Positions 1-4,347 of a stretch of DNA of 5,910 bases are shown here, piece by piece. Each line of letters opens with the position of its first letter. Position 1 is the stretch's first letter. The notes beneath the pieces were generated by a model that had not been told where the DNA came from, ran no database searches, and was given only the letters and a program-made list of their open reading frames with translations. The DNA comes from Planctomycetaceae bacterium (lineage in GTDB: Bacteria > Planctomycetota > Planctomycetia > Planctomycetales > Planctomycetaceae), in contig DOCI01000150.1 of the NCBI GenBank assembly GCA_003503535.1, positions 1 to 5,910 on the forward strand, in the 5' to 3' direction. Position numbers and translations under genes: made by a program.

Positions 1-599
1 ATCTTGTCGATTTCATCGATATAGACAATGCCGCGCTGGGCCCGCTCGACATTGTAATCGGCGGCCTGGAGCAACTTCAGAACGATGTTCTCGACATCCT
101 CGCCGACATAACCGGCTTCGGTCAGCGTGGTGGCATCACCAATGGCGAAAGGCACCTGCAGGTAAGTGGCGAGCGTTTTGGCGAGCAAGGTTTTTCCGCA
201 ACCGGTCGGTCCAACGAACAGGATGTTCGATTTTTCGATCTGCACATCGGATTCATCACTGGCGTGATTCATCAGTCGTTTGTAGTGATTGTGAACAGCG
301 ACGGACATCACTTTCTTGGCTCGTTCCTGACCAATCACATATTGATCGAGATGGCCCACGATTTCGCGAGGAGCAGGAACTTTCTTGAACAGTGTTTGAG
401 AATCGCCGCGGCGTTTGTGTTCCTGGGTTAAAATTGACTGACAAAGATCGATGCAGTTTTCGCAGATGAAGACATCTTCTGGCCCTTCCACAAGTGGACC
501 AACTTCGCGATAGCTCTTTCCACAGAAAGAACAATTCGCGTGCTTCTTGCTGCTACTACCCTGTCGTTTACCTGAAGTGAAATCTGTACCGGAGGTCAT
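1..599 (-). CDS. clpX: ATP-dependent Clp protease ATP-binding subunit ClpX (partial, N-terminal 199 residues)
   Basis: ClpX is the AAA+ unfoldase that recognises tagged proteins in the cytoplasm and threads them into the ClpP peptidase. The visible 199 residues carry the family's parts in order. First is an N-terminal zinc-binding domain with C23-x2-C26 and C46-x2-C49, which in known ClpX dimerises and binds adaptors and substrates. The linker and start of the AAA+ module follow ([15 protein letters not shown], 77-91), then Walker A GPTGCGKT at 130-137, the GYVG pore loop at 163-166 that grips substrate, and Walker B IVYIDEID at 191-198. The reading frame is open to the window edge; the C-terminal half, with the IGF-type ClpP-docking loop and sensor 2, lies outside. 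The start at 599 is supported by AAGGA at 606-610, six bases upstream. No clpP is seen upstream, where many bacteria have it; a small membrane-protein gene stands there instead. The gap ahead holds a sigma-54 type promoter and an inverted repeat. Confidence 0.98.
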   Translation of the reverse strand, partial: MTSGTDFTSGKRQGSSSKKHANCSFCGKSYREVGPLVEGPEDVFICENCIDLCQSILTQEHKRRGDSQTLFKKVPAPREIVGHLDQYVIGQERAKKVMSVAVHNHYKRLMNHASDESDVQIEKSNILFVGPTGCGKTLLAKTLATYLQVPFAIGDATTLTEAGYVGEDVENIVLKLLQAADYNVERAQRGIVYIDEIDK

Positions 600-605
600 G
601 GGCTA

Positions 606-610
606 TCCTT
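606..610 (-). promoter_or_regulatory. clpX ribosome binding site
   Basis: On the minus strand AAGGA precedes the ATG at 599 by six bases. It is the clearest Shine-Dalgarno match in the window and fixes the clpX start. Confidence 0.75.
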
Positions 611-619
611 ACTTGACTG

Positions 620-640
620 CGATCAAATCGCGTTTGATCG
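620..640. repeat. 8-bp inverted repeat in the clpX leader
   Basis: CGATCAAA at 620-627 and TTTGATCG at 633-640 are perfect reverse complements separated by five bases (TCGCG). The repeat ends about ten bases upstream of the clpX ribosome binding site. As DNA it could be an operator; as RNA it would be a short hairpin in the 5' leader close enough to affect ribosome access. It is not the CIRCE element (different sequence and a spacer of 5 rather than 9). Function is inference. Confidence 0.5.
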
Positions 641-800
641 GAAATCGATTCTATCCTGGAGTGGAACTGAGACTGCTGCCTCCGATTCAGAGTTCTCAGT
701 TCGCGGTATTTGACCATCGACCATTCTAGTCGGGCGTCTGTTTTCTCTATCCCTGGAGATGGAAACCGTGAGCACTCTCGCGATTTCCGAAATGTCTACT

Positions 801-818
801 ATGCAACCCTCGTGCCAA
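801..818 (-). promoter_or_regulatory. Sigma-54 (RpoN) type -24/-12 promoter facing clpX
   Basis: Read on the minus strand, 818 to 801 is TTGGCACGAGGGTTGCAT. This fits the sigma-54 consensus YTGGCACGRNNNTTGCW at every fixed position, with the GG (816-815) and GC (804-803) elements separated by the required ten bases. It lies in the non-coding gap after the stop of the small membrane-protein gene and points at clpX. The start site would be near 791, giving a leader of roughly 190 bases. Sigma-54 promoters need an activator ATPase bound upstream, here probably within the membrane-protein gene; no activator site was recognised. By simple equal-base arithmetic, the 11 core fixed bases (TGGCACG, TTGC) are expected about 0.003 times on both strands of a window this size. 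Activity has not been shown. Confidence 0.65.
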
Positions 819-867
819 ACCCTGAAAGTTGTAAAAACGATTCTGGAAGAATCTTTTCACCAGGATT

Positions 868-1185
868 TCACGAAACCGATTTTGAATCCTTTCCAGAATC
901 TGGTTTCATCTGCTCCCTGGTTGATGGACCAGGTTGCAGGCGCGATGCAAGCCGACCTTTGATGGATCGGTATTCTTCGCTCGACAACTCACCCCTTCGT
1001 TGCAATTCCGTCATACTGGTCAGCATCTCGTGGTCGACGTTCGTAGTATCTTCACTCTCAGAAAGAATGGATCTAACCCACATAATCAGACCAATCAGCA
1101 GACCTATGAAAATGAGCAGCAGGACCCATTGACCAGCGGTAGCTTGTAGTAAATCCGTTAAGTTTCGAGCAGCCAGTAATTCCAT
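868..1185 (-). CDS. Small one-helix membrane protein with a SHOCT-like C-terminal motif (105 aa)
   Basis: No named gene is recognised. The 105-residue product starts with a short amphipathic stretch, then one strong transmembrane helix at about 19-40 (WVLLLIFIGLLIGLIMW core) followed by R38. The rest is polar and should face the cytoplasm if the positive-inside rule holds. Residues 58-81 read as a SHOCT-like segment (LQRRGELSSEEYRSIKGRL): a short helix, a G-x-L-S/T turn, then EEY-x3-K. Such motifs occur at the C-termini of many small bacterial membrane proteins and are thought to aid oligomerisation or nucleic-acid binding. The tail is Pro/Ser/Lys-rich. The ATG at 1183-1185 is preceded by AAAGGA at 1196-1201, ten bases away. 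The gene runs in the same direction as clpX, 268 bp upstream of it, but the sigma-54 signal between them suggests separate control of clpX. Open frames on the opposite strand over the same bases show no protein-like character. Confidence 0.72.
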   Translation of the reverse strand: MELLAARNLTDLLQATAGQWVLLLIFIGLLIGLIMWVRSILSESEDTTNVDHEMLTSMTELQRRGELSSEEYRSIKGRLASRLQPGPSTREQMKPDSGKDSKSVS

Positions 1186-1366
1186 CGGGCTCGAGTCCTT
1201 TCCAGACTTAAAACAAACACAAGAGCAGACTTAACGCAAAGCTTACAAATCGCGGACTCACTTCGGAGTAGAAATTACCACGATTTTGTCAGTTTTCCCA
1301 TTATTGCGAGTCTATTCAGGAATTCAATCCCGATTTCGAGAGCGGGTTTGTCAGCATCGAATCATT
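1186..1366. other. Divergent intergenic region without recognisable gene
   Basis: This stretch separates the leftward membrane-protein gene from the repeat block. It must contain the leftward gene's promoter, but no convincing -35/-10 pair or -24/-12 element was found. It holds no open frame with protein character and no tRNA-like fold that I can see. Confidence 0.5.
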
Positions 1367-1404
1367 AGAACCATGGATGGACACGGATAAGCACGGATTG
1401 AATT
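1367..1404 (+). repeat. CACGGAT repeat, copy A (forward)
   Basis: The unit contains three near-identical steps at ten-base spacing: ATGGATGGAC, ACGGATAAGC, ACGGATTGAA. Positions 1367-1400 match the reverse complement of copy C (2180-2213) at 28 of 34 bases. Its last part (1378-1404) matches the reverse complement of copy B at 20 of 27 bases without gaps. From memory, runs of this CACGGAT type are scattered between genes in planctomycete and other environmental genomes; this was not checked against a database. Confidence 0.8.
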
Positions 1405-1505
1405 TTGTTTTTTGATAGCCACAGAATTAGGTTGGGTTACGCGTTCGGCTAACCCAACCTAATTCTGTGGCTATATCAATTCAATCTGTTTTTCCGTGTG
1501 TCCAT
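1377..1505. mobile_element. Foldback (MITE/REP-like) repeat unit: copy A, palindrome, copy B
   Basis: The whole block can fold on itself. An outer 8-bp stem (1377-1384 with 1498-1505), a 9-bp stem (1396-1404 with 1478-1486) and a perfect inner 25-bp stem (1415-1439 with 1450-1474) lie in order around one centre. Imperfect terminal repeats around a strong central hairpin, at about 130 bp and without coding capacity, is the form of a non-autonomous foldback element. No transposase lies in the window, and clear target-site duplications are not seen. It might instead be a repeat maintained for a structural or RNA role. Confidence 0.5.
1415..1474. repeat. Perfect 25-bp-arm palindrome with 10-base loop
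   Basis: The arms at 1415-1439 and 1450-1474 are perfect reverse complements; the loop is CGCGTTCGGC. The inner arm reads GGTTGGGTTA / TAACCCAACC, which resembles, from memory, dispersed GTTGGGTT...AACCCAAC intergenic palindromes known in many bacteria. Neither strand has a T-run directly after the stem, so it does not look like an intrinsic terminator. Absence of any mismatch in 25 pairs suggests recent arrival or upkeep by selection or gene conversion. Confidence 0.9.
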
Positions 1506-1506
1506 G
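1478..1506 (-). repeat. CACGGAT repeat, copy B (inverted, diverged)
   Basis: The reverse complement reads CATGGACACACGG, then a five-A stretch, then CAGATTGAATT. It matches copy A at 20 of 27 bases with the ends best preserved. It forms the right end of the foldback unit and has the same orientation as copy C, so B and C are direct repeats on either side of the hypothetical gene. Confidence 0.7.
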
Positions 1507-1618
1507 CGATTTTTACATGTCGTCGGCTGATTTCTCAGATCGGAACAGTTTACAATTCGGGGTGGCATTGCAAACATTGGAGCTGAACAAGGAATATAGA
1601 AAATCAACAGGCGAAGAT

Positions 1619-2101
1619 ATGGATTTTGAACAGAGACTACAAAAAGCGATCGACCGAGGTAAACGAACCAAGGAGCAGGTTCAACAGACGCAATCAGCCC
1701 AGGCCACGACTGAAGAGGAATTCAAAGCCCTGCATTCCTCAGCTCGATTGGAACTGACGGACCATATCGAAGCCTGCCTCAGAAAATTAATCGATCACTT
1801 CCCAGGCTTTGAATACGAAACCATTATCGATGAAACAGGATGGGGAGCCCGGATTCGCCGGGATGATATTCACATGAAACGCGGTACTGCCGATCGTCTG
1901 TACAGTCAACTGGTGATGATCATTCGCCCCTTCTCTTCCGGACACCTGATCGATCTGCTCGCCAAAGCGACCATCCGCAATAAAGAACTCTTTGCCCGAA
2001 ATCATTTCCAAAGACTCGTCGAACTCGATCTCGATTCCTTCAGCAACCTGATCGACCTGTGGGTCCTTGAATTTGCAGAAGGCTATTCGGCTCAGGAATA
2101 A
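1619..2101 (+). CDS. Conserved-type hypothetical protein, 160 aa, no recognised domain
   Basis: I do not recognise a named family. The protein has a charged, Gln-rich, probably coiled-coil N-terminus (residues 1-40: FEQRLQKAIDRGKRTKEQ and onward). A helical region with one cysteine (C53) follows, then a compact part with the signature DETGWGARIRRDDI (71-84), and a helical acidic C-terminus (LVELDLDSFSNLIDLWVLEF, 133-152). No signal peptide or membrane helix is seen, so it should be cytoplasmic. The frame is open from 1496, but that upstream extension begins inside repeat copy B and is low in protein character, so the ATG at 1619 is preferred. It has only a weak AGGCGAAG ahead of it. The gene stands between direct repeat copies B and C. 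The style of the C-terminus recalls small hypothetical proteins of planctomycetes, from memory only. Confidence 0.75.
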   Translation: MDFEQRLQKAIDRGKRTKEQVQQTQSAQATTEEEFKALHSSARLELTDHIEACLRKLIDHFPGFEYETIIDETGWGARIRRDDIHMKRGTADRLYSQLVMIIRPFSSGHLIDLLAKATIRNKELFARNHFQRLVELDLDSFSNLIDLWVLEFAEGYSAQE

Positions 2102-2179
2102 GCGGTTCTTATTTAATGATGAATTGCCGAGTTACGCACATCAAGTCTTCATCAAACTTCAGGATTATCATAGATAAAT

Positions 2180-2213
2180 GCATCCGTGAAAATCCGTGTC
2201 CATCCGTGGTTCT
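2180..2213 (-). repeat. CACGGAT repeat, copy C (inverted)
   Basis: Positions 2182, 2192 and 2202 each begin ATCCGTG, an exact ten-base period. The reverse complement (AGAACCACGGATGGACACGG at its start) matches copy A at 28 of 34 bases. It lies between the hypothetical gene and the methyltransferase, with no palindrome attached. Confidence 0.85.
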
Positions 2214-2263
2214 TTTCATCCGAATGAAATTTCCCTGCACCAGAAAATCCCATTGCATCATTT

Positions 2264-3094
2264 ATGGAAAAAAGTACGGGGCAATTTGAATTCGGGAAGA
2301 ATTGGGCAGACTTCTCTAAGCTGATCGATCAGGAGTCGATTGATCAGGCGATTACAAAATTGTCGGATCTTCTGGGCGGACGAGAAGCAATTGAAGGTCG
2401 TTCCTTTCTGGATATTGGTTGTGGCTCCGGCTTGCATGCTTTGGCTGCTCAGCGTCTCGGAGCATCTGAAATTACGGCGATCGATTTCGATCCCCATTCC
2501 GTCAGTACGGCTCAAAAAGTCTTTTCCGAATATGGGATGTTCGACAATGCGGAATTTCTGCAGGCTAATATTCTTACGGTGACCGAAGAGGACCTGAAAG
2601 CCTACGACATCGTTTATAGTTGGGGAGTCCTGCATCATACGGGAAATCTCTGGCGAGCTGTCGAAAACGCCTCTCGGCATGTCAAACCCAATGGAATCTT
2701 TGCGATTGCTCTGTACGAAAAGACAAGACTTTGTCCGCTCTGGAAAATCGAGAAAAAAGTTTACTCTTCTTCTCCCGTCTTCATCCGACGCCTGCTCGAA
2801 TGGTGTTATATGAGCGTTTTCTATCTGGCAATGAAATTTCGAGGAAAATGTTTTCAACAATATATAGACACCTATAATCAGGAACGTGGAATGAACTGGC
2901 GAACCGATGTCCGCGACTGGCTCGGCGGCTGGCCTTACGAATCGGCCAGTCAGCAGGAAGTCGAAACATTTGTCAGTCAACTCGGCTTTGAACGACTTCT
3001 GCTCGGAAAACCTGCCCCATCTTCAAAGTGGGGATTGTTGGGGACTGGATGCAGCGAATATGTATTTCGTCGAAAAGCCTCAGAAATCGAATAA
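2264..3094 (+). CDS. Class I SAM-dependent methyltransferase (276 aa)
   Basis: This enzyme should transfer a methyl group from S-adenosylmethionine to an unknown acceptor. The Rossmann-type core is clear: motif I LDIGCGSG at 49-56 (SAM binding), the acidic end of strand 2 in AIDFDP at 72-77, and motif IV with YDIVYSWGVLHHT at 114-126. Strand 5 follows with KPNGIFAIALY at 141-151. The C-terminal third is not part of the core. It has a hydrophobic, possibly membrane-touching helix (about 171-192) and a WRTDVRDWLGGWPYE segment at 212-226 that likely helps bind the acceptor. There is no signal peptide. The ATG at 2264 has no clear Shine-Dalgarno site, but the frame has no better early start. The 27-bp gap to the glycosyltransferase suggests cotranscription and a role in modifying a glycan or lipid-linked molecule; this substrate is inference. 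A long open frame on the opposite strand is a shadow. Confidence 0.93.
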   Translation: MEKSTGQFEFGKNWADFSKLIDQESIDQAITKLSDLLGGREAIEGRSFLDIGCGSGLHALAAQRLGASEITAIDFDPHSVSTAQKVFSEYGMFDNAEFLQANILTVTEEDLKAYDIVYSWGVLHHTGNLWRAVENASRHVKPNGIFAIALYEKTRLCPLWKIEKKVYSSSPVFIRRLLEWCYMSVFYLAMKFRGKCFQQYIDTYNQERGMNWRTDVRDWLGGWPYESASQQEVETFVSQLGFERLLLGKPAPSSKWGLLGTGCSEYVFRRKASEIE

Positions 3095-3121
3095 CCTCCA
3101 GAATTCTCATTGCCAATTAAG

Positions 3122-4282
3122 ATGACTAAAAAACGGATTCTCTTCAGTATCGGATCACTAGGTGGTGGGGGAGCCGAACGGCAAGTCATTCAGTATTTAA
3201 CCCATCTGAATCGAAGTCTGTTTGAACCCGTCTTATATCTGACAAAACGAGAAGGGCCATTTCTGAGTGAAGTTCCAGACGATGTCCCCGTCGCTTCGTT
3301 TGAAGAGAGGGCGACTTTGCCTCGCTGGAATTTTCCTGGTGCGATCTATCGTCTTCAGGTTCAGGATTTCAGAAAGTTTCTAATTGAACAGCAGATCGAT
3401 CTTGTTTGTGCAGTCACGATTATGAATGTCCTTGTGGCCGGGGAAGCGATTAAAGCGGTCAAAAGACCCTGGCTGGCGGTCAGCATGGCTGATCTTCGCA
3501 ATGAACTCAAACGCGAACTGGGACGATTTTCTACAATTAAGCATCGCAAACTTTCCCGGGCGTTTCGGGCAGCCGACCGCGTGATTGCGGTCTCAACTGG
3601 GGATCGGGAAGGTTTATTCGCCTGTCACAATGTCGATCCTGAAAAAACTTTCATCGTTCCCAATTCCGTTGACATTGAACGCGTCGAACAATTGGCAAGC
3701 GAACTTTCCCCCGCTTGGGACCCTCAGCAATTTCACATTGTGCTGGCTGGTCGATTGACTCATCAGAAAGGGCATCGATTTCTGATTGAAGCGATGGATC
3801 AAATCGTTCATCAGCAAGGCATGAAACAGGTTCAGCTGCACCTGCTCGGACAGGGAGAACTCGAATCTGATCTGAAGAACATGGTGAGTGAAAGAAATCT
3901 GGATGACCATATTGAATTCGCTGGCTTCATCGACAACCCCTTTCCCTATCTCAAAGCGGCTGATCTGTTCTGTCTGCCTTCCCTCTATGAGGGCATGCCC
4001 TTAATCCTGCTCGAAGCCATGGCCTGCGGCGTGCCGATTGTTGCGACGGATTGCCCAAGTGGTCCTCGGGAACTTCTTGAGAAAGGTAGATATGGCAAAC
4101 TGGTTACTCCTGAGGATTCAGGAGGATTAGCTAGTGCAATCACTGAGGCAATGCAGAATTCAGCTTGGCAAGAAGAGGTTTCCCGCTCAGCGAAAGTTCA
4201 TGTTGAAGAGAAATACGAATCCAACGTCACCGTTCGCCAGCTGGAAAACCATTTACTGAAAATCGCACAATCACAAGGGTAG
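3122..4282 (+). CDS. Glycosyltransferase, GT4 family, GT-B fold (386 aa)
   Basis: The product should move a sugar from a nucleotide-sugar donor to a glycan or lipid-linked acceptor at the cytoplasmic side of the membrane, with retention of configuration. The N-terminal Rossmann domain opens with ILFSIGSLGGGGAERQ (6-21), the glycine-rich acceptor-side loop typical of GT4 enzymes. The C-terminal donor domain shows VPNSVD (179-184), AGRLTHQKG (209-217), the E-x7-E signature EGMPLILLE (290-298) and ATDCPSGPRELL (308-319). The length is normal for the family and no break is seen. Donor and acceptor cannot be told from sequence alone. The ATG at 3122 gives the usual short N-terminus; an in-frame TTG at 3110 would add four residues. 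Neither has a Shine-Dalgarno site. It follows the methyltransferase by 27 bp, probably as one transcription unit. Confidence 0.95.
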   Translation: MTKKRILFSIGSLGGGGAERQVIQYLTHLNRSLFEPVLYLTKREGPFLSEVPDDVPVASFEERATLPRWNFPGAIYRLQVQDFRKFLIEQQIDLVCAVTIMNVLVAGEAIKAVKRPWLAVSMADLRNELKRELGRFSTIKHRKLSRAFRAADRVIAVSTGDREGLFACHNVDPEKTFIVPNSVDIERVEQLASELSPAWDPQQFHIVLAGRLTHQKGHRFLIEAMDQIVHQQGMKQVQLHLLGQGELESDLKNMVSERNLDDHIEFAGFIDNPFPYLKAADLFCLPSLYEGMPLILLEAMACGVPIVATDCPSGPRELLEKGRYGKLVTPEDSGGLASAITEAMQNSAWQEEVSRSAKVHVEEKYESNVTVRQLENHLLKIAQSQG

Positions 4283-4340
4283 TCGTTCACCTGAAAATGC
4301 GATAACTTGTACTGCCTGTATTTAGATAAATCGAATTGAT

Positions 4341-4344
4341 GGAG
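4341..4344 (+). promoter_or_regulatory. Ribosome binding site before three tandem ATG codons of the sulfatase gene
   Basis: GGAG precedes consecutive in-frame ATGs at 4348, 4351 and 4354 by 3, 6 and 9 bases. Spacing favours 4351 or 4354 over the first. The choice changes the signal peptide by only one or two methionines. Confidence 0.55.
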
Positions 4345-4347
4345 TAA

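Noticed and set aside
648..653. TAGAAT on the minus strand as a sigma-70 -10 box for clpX
   Set aside because: No acceptable -35 hexamer lies 16-18 bases upstream, whereas the sigma-54 signature is exact.
623..724. A 33-codon minus-strand frame between the sigma-54 site and clpX
   Set aside because: It has no good ribosome binding site, no domain-like content, and its stop falls inside the inverted repeat; it could be a leader peptide, but nothing supports that.
547..1132. Open frames on the plus strand opposite clpX and the small membrane-protein gene
   Set aside because: Their translations are rich in Ser, Arg and Cys without domain character, and they overlap better-supported minus-strand genes.
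1415..1474. Palindrome as an intrinsic terminator
   Set aside because: No T-run follows the stem on either strand; the neighbouring T-rich stretch (1403-1413) lies 5' of the stem on the plus strand and becomes A-rich on the minus strand.
1367..2213. CACGGAT repeats as a CRISPR array
   Set aside because: There are three diverged copies in mixed orientation at unequal distances, with no regular spacers and no cas genes.
1358..2225. CGAAT at 1358-1362 and 2221-2225 as a target-site duplication around the repeat-bracketed gene
   Set aside because: The words are only five bases long and lie at unequal distances (5 and 7 bases) from the repeat ends, so chance is a sufficient explanation.
2322..2351. 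Short direct repeat of GATCAGG near the start of the methyltransferase
   Set aside because: It is explained by the coding of the two IDQ tripeptides in IDQESIDQA and does not extend further.
2258..2980. A 240-codon minus-strand frame opposite the methyltransferase
   Set aside because: The plus strand encodes complete SAM-binding motifs over the same bases; the antisense translation has no recognisable feature.
3110..3112. TTG as the start of the glycosyltransferase
   Set aside because: It adds only four residues ahead of an ATG, has no ribosome binding site, and GT4 proteins usually begin close to the first beta strand.
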